Shown: piece by piece, positions 47,307 through 56,535 of the stretch
Layout: each line of letters starts with the position of its first letter
How positions within the stretch are numbered: position 1 is the stretch's first letter
Source: Rhodamnia argentea
Lineage: Eukaryota > Streptophyta > Magnoliopsida > Myrtales > Myrtaceae
NCBI RefSeq assembly: GCF_020921035.1
Contig: NC_063158.1
Span: 2,586,001-2,650,000, forward strand
Direction of reading: 5' to 3'
Length of the DNA: 64,000 nucleotides
The notes under the pieces: generated by a model
Seen by the model: only the letters and a program-made list of their open reading frames with translations
Told to the model about the DNA's origin: nothing
The model's database searches: none
Translations under genes and position numbers: made by a program

Positions 47307-47909
47307 TCACACCAGAACGATCCGCATATCAGTAACTGTACGTGGCAAAAGTGGCGGTACCAATCTTCTGTTATGCAGTCGACATGAACGTAGCATGTCC
47401 ATGAAAATGACCACGATTTGGTGCTGAACCCACCCGTGGAGTTTTTGTAGGAGACCATGCAAGTGAAGCCCAAAGACCAATACAAGCGGTGCCAAATAGG
47501 GAAGAAAGCGAGAGAAAGAGCCTCGGAACAACAGCGACACGAGGGAAGCTGCCGAGAGCGAGGCGGCGAGGGTCATGAGGCTTCGAGTCAAGACACGAGC
47601 ACAAGGACGCCGTTGACCAGCGGCGATGAGCGACAGAGGCGGTTGATCTACAAGTGCCAAGAAGCAATACAGTAGAAGGCTATACATGGCAATGGAGGTG
47701 GTGATGGAATGGGTGTCAAAGGGGGACTCTGGCTTGCCCTGGTATTTCACTTGAATGAGATTCACTATGACTGGAATGACGAAGTTGAGAGCGCCATTGT
47801 GGTGGGAACTAGTGAACAAGGCAGGCCAAGTTTCAATGGTTCTCCAATGATGAAGGCCGATTGGGATTTTAATGTAAGTTGGGAAGAAACCCAAACAATC
47901 ATAATCCAT
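47307..47909 (-). CDS. Unrecognised small membrane protein, M family, copy 1
   Basis: A 200-residue ORF from ATG at 47909. I do not recognise the family. Visible: an N-terminal GLHHWRTIETWPALFTSSHH, a hydrophobic stretch FVIPVIVNLIQV, a YQGKPESPFDTH motif, a second helix IAMYSLLLYCFLALV, an Arg-rich loop, and a long hydrophobic hairpin LVSLLFRGSFSRFLPYLAP to FGLHLHGLLQKLHGWV. It is probably a polytopic membrane protein. Two further, broken copies of the same sequence lie at 50627-51003 and 60700-61260, so this is a locally expanded family. Homology with the 60.7 kb copy continues 3' to about 46870, where a second minus ORF (46742-47095) may be untranslated 3' sequence or another exon. Nothing shows that it is expressed. 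Confidence 0.5.
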   Translation of the reverse strand: MDYDCLGFFPTYIKIPIGLHHWRTIETWPALFTSSHHNGALNFVIPVIVNLIQVKYQGKPESPFDTHSITTSIAMYSLLLYCFLALVDQPPLSLIAAGQRRPCARVLTRSLMTLAASLSAASLVSLLFRGSFSRFLPYLAPLVLVFGLHLHGLLQKLHGWVQHQIVVIFMDMLRSCRLHNRRLVPPLLPRTVTDMRIVLV

Positions 47910-47959
47910 TCGTTAAAGATTATACACGTTGAAAGAAGAGGAGAGAGTAGATTAATCAA

Positions 47960-48770
47960 TGAGGGAGCCAAGAAGGGGGTTTATATATCAAAGGGTAGCC
48001 CGGCCAATTCTCTTCTCTCCGTAGCTCAAACTGTGTGCGGAAACGTACTTGTAATACATGTTATGTATGTTTTATATAAGTTGGAGTTCACACGTGAAAT
48101 ACAGAATGTGAACGCAGTATTGTTCCGTATATGCCAACTTAGGGTTAAGATGGGAAAGGGTTAAGGATTTTACCTAATGTAGAATATCAGACAGTCCCTT
48201 GCCCTTAGATCAAGACACAAGAGGCTTCCAGAGTGGTATCACACTGGTGACTCCCCCCTCCTCCCCCCTTGCGGAAGGAGGCCTTCTTCGCCTTCCACAA
48301 GCTGCGCAGGAAATGCCAAAAGCTAATCCCAGGGAATAGTAAAGTTTCATAGGGTCCTTCTGTCTAGGTGTAGATAGTCTGCATATTCACAAACATGTTT
48401 ATTTTGCCGAAGTTTCTCTCTGAGATAGTGCTATATCGTTACTCTTCAAGGAATTTCGCTACCTTAGGACCGACAGTTTTTCTTTTTGGCAGTTTTGTTC
48501 ACCTGATAAGTTCGCTAGGGTGTGAGTGAAGTCGAGCACAACCTCTGTCTTCTTTCGTTAGCCTACTCCTCTGCTCAAGTCCCTGAAGGTCTTAAGCTGA
48601 TTGGTATAATCTATAATCATGACACTATCAACTGTTGCATTTGGTATTCCACTTGGGATTCGATTTTTGTACTCTCTTGAAGCTAATCGATTTAGTCCTT
48701 CGATCTGGTTCACATCTGACATGATGATTCTACTCAATCATAAGTTGCTAGTATGGTTGTATTTACTAAA
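47960..48770. other. Intergenic, no gene seen
   Basis: Possible promoter side of the M-family gene at 47307-47909. A CT-rich patch (ctccccc repeats) lies at 48245-48270. No other coding signal. Confidence 0.4.
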
Positions 48771-48774
48771 CTAG

Positions 48775-49545
48775 GAAATTAGCAAAAAAATCCTAAATTT
48801 ATTGCACTCATGCCAGTTCAATCCTAAACCGTTCAATTCAACCAATTTTGTCATAAATCTTTTGACGATTTGCCAATTTTATTCCAAAAATTTTGCATAT
48901 TTGTGAATTTAGTCTTAAACCTTTACACGATCTGCCAATGTAGTCCTTCTGTTTAATTTTAACTGAAAATCGCTAACATAACAGTCTAATTAGTACTAAC
49001 TATCCTACGTGGCACAACCAATATTGATATTGACAATTTTTGCAATTTCTTTTTCAATTTTCTAAAAAATTTCCTAATTCGTCTTCGCTTTTTCCTTTTT
49101 TCTAATTTTCCCCCTTCACTAGCCATCCCCTGTCTTAGGTGACAGCAGCCCTCATGGTCTTAAGAGAGGGCAGCCCTCACATAGTGCTAGCTAGCCTTAG
49201 ATGAGGGCAACCCTCCCGTGTCGGGGGTTCCCCCTCGCCAGATTTGGCAATAGTGGCCCTCGCCCGACATTGCGTGGGCGGCCGTTGCCCAAGTCACTAG
49301 CCATGGATGAGGCCTGACGACGGCCAATGGAGGGAAAAAAGGAAAAAAAAGAAAAAAAATTAATAAAAAATTTAAAATATTGCAAAATTTGTCCATGTGA
49401 GCGACTTTCAGCCAAAATTAACCGGAATGAAAAATTGCAAATCGTCCAAAGGTGTACGACTAAATTGATCAAATTAAAAATTTTGTGGCTGAATTGGTAC
49501 AAATCCAATAAATTTATAAAAATAAAAAATCCGAACTTCCGAAGG
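48775..49545. mobile_element. Foldback (MULE-like) element with GC-rich core
   Basis: Left arm: 'aaaaaatcctaaatttattgcactcatgcca', 'cataaatcttttgacgatttgcc', 'cctacgtggcacaacca'. Right arm: 'cgtccaaaggtgtacgac', 'ctgaattggtacaaatccaataaatttat'. The GC-rich core is at 49125-49325, with gagggcagccctc-type palindromes. Same family as 3867-4454 and 26990-27460, but with a larger core. No transposase. Confidence 0.65.
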
Positions 49546-49569
49546 ATTCAGACAGGTCGGAGGATCGAA

Positions 49570-49790
49570 TTAAACTAAATCTTTCTCATATTGTAAAACC
49601 TAAACACTTTCCCATGGAAGACGACACCAAAAGGGTGGGCAGAAACAACTCCAGTGTCTGGAATTGGCGCCCATAGGGGGACAAAAGCGGCATGACTTCT
49701 CCTCAACTTTCTTTGACCATCATTACAAAATTCACAAAATGAATCCCCCCACATGTTTCTGGTCTAATTTGCCTCGCCTGATTCTGGTTA
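49570..49790. repeat. Diverged partial copy of repeat R
   Basis: The words 'aaaagggtgggcagaaacaactccagtgtctg' and 'ggcgcccatagggggacaaaagcggc' match the middle of repeat R at 51390-51510 and 60235-60345, but with more mismatches and with both ends missing. Confidence 0.65.
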
Positions 49791-50169
49791 TTATTAACCT
49801 TCTTTTTTCACTTTTGTACCAGATACATTGCCAGCAGAATGGTTACAAGCATTGTGCCAAGCACAGCTTGACATCGTAGAAGCCGAAGCTCCGATGACTC
49901 ATCCAAAGCGCGGGTCGTTATTATACGAGCCTACCCAATAAAAGCCAATCAAAATTGGTTGACGTGGAGTCTACACTCCCAACTACCACTCTCTAATTGT
50001 CATTCATATCTTTTTTTTTTTTTAGTGACGTCGAGAAGTACCCTTTATTTGTTTTACATCTAAGGATTTCGAGGTGCGAATGGGCTTTAGATGTAAGAGT
50101 TTTTGAACTTGCCAATGTCCTCTTTTCACCGGTCCTGTTTTCACCGAAAATGCAAAGGTAATAATAGGT

Positions 50170-50626
50170 ATTGGTTATTGGATAATCTGTCCGCCGTGGT
50201 TTTTGTTTGTCATCTTCTCCTCAGCGCTTCCAGATTTCCAATTCTGAAAACTCTGCTGCTACCCATTCCTCTTCGAGGAGGCTGATGAGCTAGCTGCTCT
50301 TCTCTTCCTTTTCAACGGCGTAAGTTCCTGGAAACCACCCTCCTCTTGAATTTCTTTCTAACTTCCTGAATCTATTTGTCCGGTCTGGGCTCAAACCATG
50401 GACGGACAGAGAGTTCGTAGAGCTTCATAAGCTCGCGGTTTTTATCCATTCCTGATTCAGTTGGCTTACCCTGTGGCGGCATCTTTCTCATCACTTAACG
50501 TGATCTCAAAAGACGCGCTTGATGCTGAATAGATTGATTTTGCTTAGTGGGTTGGCAAAAAGATCTGATCTTTCTCGATTCGTCTTTATGGGGGTTTTGA
50601 CTGTGGCCAACGCGATCGTCAGTTTT
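50170..50626 (+). pseudogene. Duplicated 5' leader and intron 1 start of serine racemase
   Basis: This segment matches 62325-62815, the non-coding first exon and adjoining intron of the serine racemase gene: cttgtcatcttctc, 'ttccagatttccaattctgaa', the splice donor ttcaacggcgtaagttc, 'gagttcgtagagcttcat', and 'ttttgactgtggccaacgcgatcgtcag'. The small upstream ATG of the intact leader is changed here. No serine racemase coding exon follows; at about 50627 the sequence switches into an M-family fragment. It is thus a broken promoter/leader duplicate. Confidence 0.8.
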
Positions 50627-51003
50627 CGAAGGAGACCATATGCAAAGTGAAGCCCAAAGAGCAATGCGAATGGCACGAAAATGGGGGAAGAAAGTGAAAG
50701 AAAGAGCCTTGGAACAGCAACGACACGAGGGAAGCCGCCGAGAGCGAGGCGGCGAAGGTCGTGAGGCTTTGAAATTAAGACACGAGCATGAGGATGTCGA
50801 CCAGGAGCGATGGGTGACAGAGATAGGTGATTAAGAAGTGCCAAGAAGCAAATACCATAGAAGGCTTTTAAGGATGGCAATGGAGTTATGGCTGGGATGG
50901 GTGTCAAAGGGGGACTGTGGCTTGCCCTGGTACTTCTCTTGAATGACAAAGGTGAGAGTTGGAACTAGTGCACAAGGTACGCGCCAGGTTTCGATGCTTC
51001 TAA
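50627..51003 (-). pseudogene. M-family membrane protein fragment, copy 2
   Basis: Minus-strand pieces match the M family at 47307-47909: IETWRVPCALV, EKYQGKPQSPFDTHPSHN, then in another frame GICFLALLNHLSLSPIAPGR, and FVPFALLFGLHFAYGLLRK. Relative to copy 1 it is shortened and frameshifted (near 50870 and near 50790), so it is a pseudogene. It is joined on one side to the serine racemase leader copy (50626) and on the other to repeat R (about 50996). Confidence 0.75.
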
Positions 51004-51705
51004 AGAATACTGCCATCGGAGAAATCTAGAGTGCTTCTCCTGAATTTGAGTGGTCGCTTGATGGCGGTGTTCGAAACCTGTTGAAATACCCAGTCATCAC
51101 TTGACAATAGAGTCTATATTTTCTTTATATAAATAGGATGATGCTAGCGTGACCGTCCACTATTAAATGATAGTGTGATCATCAGGCAAGACTTTTTCCA
51201 TATATATATGAACTTCCTCCACGTATAATTTTAGAAATAGTATACTTCGATTATCGGACAATGAGTGCCACCCACAACCGATGGGCGGTGGCTATTGATT
51301 GTGATAGTCCTCGTAAGGTCTCTTAGACGGGATCAATCCTAAATATTTCCAAAGTCCGATTATGATTTGTTCTTTTTATATGTAAACCTAAAGACATTCC
51401 CACATAAGAGTGCATCAAATAGGTGGGCAGAGGGAACTCCGGTGTCTGTAACTACTTCATACTAGGAAGCGGCGCCCATAGGAGGACAAAGCGGCTTGAC
51501 TTTTCCTCAAACGTTATCTGAACTACTGCTACCTAAATTCATCACACATCTTCCTTGTCTAATCTGTCCTGCTCTGGTGGATTGCCGACCTGTCATGTTC
51601 TAGAGAAAACCTCCTCTTCCACACTTCAACTCCACCCTCGAAATGATTTTCTTGGCTTATCAAGCTTCGATTGATAACCCCCTCCGATCTACTCATGTTA
51701 GCCAC
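50996..51705. repeat. Repeat R, copy 1
   Basis: About 710 bases nearly identical to 59838-60546, starting at gcttctaaagaatactgcc and ending at catgttagcca. Read on the minus strand it has a short open stretch (MSRSEGVINRSLISQENHF...DRSAIHQS) at its start and MAVFFRS at its end, but no recognisable domain. Both copies lie at breakpoints between gene fragments. Origin unknown. Confidence 0.8.
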
Positions 51706-51951
51706 GGATGAGGAACGTTCCAAAGCCCCTGCCCTTGGAGCAATGTTCTTGAAGACACCTGTGTTGACATTGGCGATGCGGGATTTGGGCACAAATAGGT
51801 TGAGCCACGGATGAGGAACGTTCCAAAGCCCCTGCCCTCGGAGCTCCTGCTCTTCAACTCGTGCTTTATTCAGGAATTCAATGTAGAACACATCTTTCTC
51901 GAACCTGAACTCGGGGACATGGTTCAAATCTTTCAATAGGATCTCCAGGTC
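51700..51951 (-). pseudogene. Cytokinin dehydrogenase (CKX) exon fragment
   Basis: The minus strand encodes one internal CKX exon, from an attag acceptor at 51952 (DLEILLKDLNHVPEF, FEKDVFYIEFLNKARVEEQE, GLWNVPHPWLNLFVPKSRIA, NTGVFKNI). CKX enzymes are FAD-linked and degrade cytokinins; VPHPWLNLFVPKSRI is a hallmark of the substrate-binding domain. The exon ends abruptly near 51741. A 43-base piece of its own coding sequence (51803-51845) is then repeated at 51700-51741, and repeat R follows. No other CKX exon is seen nearby. A lone captured exon. Confidence 0.88.
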
Positions 51952-51959
51952 CTAATTTT

Positions 51960-54900
51960 AATAATATGACACCGAACTAAGTCAAAACGCAAGTCCAACG
52001 TAAGGACAAATAATTTATAACATAAGCTAGGAATTTTCTTTCCAAGCTTGCCATACATATATAACAAACCGTAAGTTTTAAGGCAAAATGCTTTCGAATA
52101 TAATGGAGTGAGCCTTGAAGCTTCTAAAGACCTTTCTTGAGTACTCTAAAACCTTTTTGAGGGCAATATAGGAAACGTATACAAGGGCACTCTAGAAGAT
52201 TCGTTGGGTAAAACAGAAAATATGCTTTTATTCTAGACACTTATCATCAATCTTAACCGTTAAATGGATCAATGGTTGTAATCGGAGGGGTTTTTGTATA
52301 AATATGGGTCTTCTCTCTTATTCATACTCACTCATAAACACAATCACGGGTTTTGTAAATATTTTAGAGTTTGTGGAGTTTGGGTTTTTGATGGGGTAAA
52401 TTTACTACATGTGTAATATTTAGAGTTTTTCTTTGTGGTATTAACCTTTATTTTTTTCTGGACAACTAAAGATTGGATCGACGGAAGCCTAAAATCCAAT
52501 CAAGACCAGATTTGACTTTCACGTGAAAACCCAACTTGGCCAAGCCCAACTCATGCCACCTATCCCTCCTCCTAAAACGTTCTTCTTTTGTTTCATAGCC
52601 TTGGTCCTTTTCTTTTAACAAAAAGTTTTTATTTTGTCTTTTTTTATTTTCTTATTTGCAGTGATTCTTTCCAATCCTTTTCCTTGATCTTCAATAGAGA
52701 GTAGCCACAAAATTGACTCCAAACGATTACATTCTTTGATAAACAATGATTTTTGGAGGATGGAAGCTAGGATTTAGGACTATAGTTAATTGGTGATTTT
52801 TTTTTAGATGAAAAAAAATCAATTAGGGAAAACTCGGATCTTTTACCTCGCAATGGATTTTTGGAAACAATATCAAAGAATAAAAGAATAGAATGCACAA
52901 TGCAAACAAGCTGTACTTGTGGTTTTTCGCGGCCGATGATTCTTATTGTAGTATCTCTTGATTCCTACAATCAAAGCCATAAATCAAAGCCATAACTTTT
53001 ACGTGCACAACTAAGCTCACCGGATCACGATGAATCACCCCGATCGGGTATACAAGGCACAAGCCGCCGGACCTGCTCATGAGGCTAAACTCATCCACAC
53101 TTGGACAACAACGATGCAGCAATTGAGCAACCATCCTAGAAGGGAGTAATAATCTCAAAGTTATTGATCAAAGTCGGCAAAATTTGATTTACTCCTCTTT
53201 CCACCATCCAAAATTGGTAAACCTCCTATTGAAACCTCCGAAGGGATGCGCTTAATTATCTTAATAAGCTATCTATTGAGAAAAAGAACCAACGCAATCG
53301 CATCTTACTTAGTTTCACAGCTTCCTCACATGGAGACTTGCTTAGTATGCATTATTTATATATGAAAAGTTTCGCATTAACTACACATAATACAACAGCA
53401 AGCAACACATACCTGGCCAACTTTCCGCCTTCCCTTCTAGCCTTCACCTCTAGAGCAGCTGACCTCGACGAGGACCAAAACTATCACAAGAAGACTCGAC
53501 GAGGACCAAAAATATGCACTGTAAGTATGTATATACACATACTTACACGGTAGACTTGTCTTAATTCAAGCTTCCTATTTAGCACATTAGAGACATTAGA
53601 GAGACTTCCTATTTTGTTTCCACGGTAAAGAGAAGTTTCCTATTTTAGATGGTTTCCCCTCCGCTCAGTGTATACCGTGAGGAATGAGATCGGGTTAAAA
53701 AAAAAAGACACCATAGGAGATGAACAAACTTTAGTTGTGATAATGGTTTGCATGTTCTTTTTTTTTTTTTTTTTTCTGAATTTAAGTATGTCAATTTCTT
53801 TGCTTGTTGAATATTTAATTTGATATTTGGGCTCCACATAGTATAATCTTAAATGGTTAATCAGGATTTACAGAGATTAAGGTCTCTAAGAGAGTAAGAG
53901 CCCCAGAGCAGTCTTCTTCTCGAATTAGTTCCCTCCCCCTCTCTCTCTCTCGAAAGATGTTTGGAATAACGACATTTAACCTTAACCTTTAAGATGGGTA
54001 TAGAGAGAGAGAGAGAGAGAGAGAGTTGACCTGTTCTTCAGTAACATAAACTCCAATTAAACAAAATTCAAGTAAAAAAAATTTGCTTGGAGAATTAGCT
54101 GATTTAAGGGCATTTAAAAAAAATATATTTCAAACAAAAAATTAACCTTAAGGCTAAGTAAATAAAATAAACTCTAATGAAGCCTCGATTTAACATCACA
54201 AGGGCTCCGGGCATTACAAAAGAAGTTCAACCAGAGTACATTAATTAGTGCAAGCCAGATTTTACACAGCATGTAGCACTAGACTGTAAATTAATGTATA
54301 TATGAGCATGCCATGGACGAGCACTTTGAGAAAGAGTTTAAGAACCTGTCTTCACACATGATGAGAAGAAAAGAGTGATGAACTAGCCAACATTACCTGT
54401 CAATTTGCATATTCTTTTGCAATTTCCCAAGCTAAATTCCTGATGTTAGATGTTAATTTTAAGGTAAGCAAAAGTGCAATGTAACTTCTAGATAAAGCAC
54501 AAAACAACAAGAATTCTTCAACACCCAGTATCTCAATATGGAGAGCATGGACCAAGTGTTGGAGAATGACTAACATTTAAAATAATCCCTTCCGCAAGGA
54601 TTCCACACCATGTTATAAAGATAATACATACAACATAGCTCAATAGATAAGAAATGACTATGGATGTATACATAGTCTAACGGACAAAGATGCCGCTATT
54701 TTCCATCCCATGGGTTCAAGAGACACATTTCCCCCAAGGTTCATGAAAAGTTGGAGTAAAGGACCAACAAGTGAAAAAGGAAAACGACTTCGATTTCAAT
54801 TTTGGCCCCCATTTCAATTCACAGCAGCTTCAATAGTGGGGTGATGCTGAGCAGCAAAATCCTATATACCAGACTCAAAAAGTATAAAAATAACTAGGTA

Positions 54901-54979
54901 TCTAGCAGAGGCCATTACAGAAAGATCATGTTAATTGAGAGTTCTTCATGTTACAAAATCTTTGCATGATAATTGAACC
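51960..54979. other. Intergenic, no gene seen
   Basis: AT-rich DNA without recognisable coding signal. Small features: a tataaatatgggtcttctctc patch at 52298 that looks like a core promoter without an obvious gene; a 17-base direct repeat ctcgacgaggaccaaaa at 53464 and 53496; (CT)n at 53938-53952 and (GA)n at 54004-54025, about 60 bases apart and able to pair as a hairpin. Confidence 0.45.
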
Positions 54980-54989
54980 CAAAGTTATG

Positions 54990-55369
54990 GGCTTAAGTAC
55001 ACGCCAAGTGCCATAAGTTGTGTACGGCGCTCATTTTAGTGCCAAAACTTTCAAATCGATCACTTTAGTGCTAAGTTTTTGTAACTTCGTTTAGTTTTTG
55101 TAACCTGATCACTTAAGTGCCAATTTTTAAAACGATCACTTTGGTGTCAAATTCACGCCACGTCATCTCGAATATTAATAAAAAAATAACACGTGTCGAT
55201 TTTGCAGCCCGCCACGTCAGCTTTGGCACTAAAGTGATCGTTTTTAAAAGAAGTTGGCACTTAAGTGATTGAAGTTACAAAAACTTAGCACTAAAGTGAT
55301 CGATTTGAAAGTTTTGGCACTAAAGTGAGCGCCGTACACAACTTATGGCACTTGTGGTGTTCTTAAGCC
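54990..55369. mobile_element. Long-TIR MITE (Mutator-like), well preserved
   Basis: About 100-base inverted arms at near identity: left ggcttaagtacacgccaagtg with ataagttgtgtacggcgctc, right the mirror image ending cttaagcc. Inner phrases 'cactttagtgctaagttt' also pair. A perfect ten-base target duplication caaagttatg is present at 54980-54989 and 55370-55379, typical of Mutator superfamily insertion (9-11 bases). The core has ccacgtcatctcg and cacgtgtcg, and no ORF. The clean ends suggest recent movement. Confidence 0.9.
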
Positions 55370-55379
55370 CAAAGTTATG

Positions 55380-56535
55380 ATTTGATAGGACTTGAGAGAG
55401 TCCGAGTTAGGTTAGTTAATTTGATTAGCCTAATAATCCATTAACCTGAAATTCCTAATTTTAGTTTGTTACACTCTTGACTTCTAATATTTTGGGGGTT
55501 TTATTGATATCAAATCAGAGATGGCGGATACAATTCTTCCTTTGCAAATGTAATAGTAGTAGTGCTATCAAAAGGTCTACATTTTCGCCAAACTTCGCGG
55601 CCCATTTGAGAAGCCAACAAAAATTTGATACATTTTGCCATTTTGCCAACTTGTGTATAGGGTATTTTCGTGCATATTATTTCTGCACGACAGCGTCTAG
55701 AAAGGTGAAAGATACCAAGTGTTTCTCTTGCATCAGACTGATGTATATCTTATATGGGAGCTTGGCTGATCGATGATGAAAATGTGACTCGATAGGCATC
55801 CAAATAACACACTCTCAACCACACACCTGATCGCTACATCAAAGAGTTGGTAGTAAGATTTTGACGCCTCCAGATCACAATGGATAAATCTCATTGTCGC
55901 ATAAAAGCTTTTCCATTTTCTCAATGCTAAAAGTTTCACACAGCTCATCATAGGGTGTTCATTGTCCTGCAAATGCTTGAGCAGTTGTCCTCGGTATGTT
56001 TGGAGCTCCGAGATTTCTAGCATCACTTGGCGATCTAGAACCTTAGGTATCATTAACTGGTTTCTTGATCTAAAACAAATAAAACACTGTATGTGATGCT
56101 TTCAACTTTGGTACATAATTGTGTAAATTCTCACATTTTTCTCTCTCTGGAAAGTGGTACTATTTTACTCACTACATTTAAGTACATTATGATATGAACA
56201 TTGATACTCTTTTTGGTCACTTTATAGCATCGATGCTTAATGGGTATAGGGATTGAAGTTTCTCTTTCGAAAGAAGTAACTGTATTTGTTACCATGTTGA
56301 TGTCTTGGAAAGCTCATTGTTGTTTTTGGGGTGGTGTGGACCTGTGACTTTTTAGCCATGAAGACTGCTTGGATCAAATTTATATTTTGTTTGAACAAAT
56401 TTAATATTGAACACTTAAAACTTTCGGTAGAATTTGTCGAGATTAATTTAAGTTTTTTCAAGAATACAACTGACTTAAATATCGTAGCCAATTGTAATTT
56501 TCTTATGCTATACATTTTTCTTGTTAATTGCTAAT
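55380..56535. other. Intergenic, one unrecognised minus ORF
   Basis: A minus ORF at 55733-56053 (106 residues, starting MIPKVLDRQVMLEISELQTY) has a reasonably protein-like composition, with CVKLLALRKWKSFYATM and YYQLFDVAIRCVVES, and might be a remnant exon. I do not recognise it and cannot separate it from a chance ORF. Confidence 0.3.

Noticed and set aside
52260-52450. TATA-like sequence followed by a T-rich, polyadenylation-like stretch, resembling a solo LTR
   Set aside because: No TG...CA ends, target duplication or second copy could be seen, so it is not called as an element.
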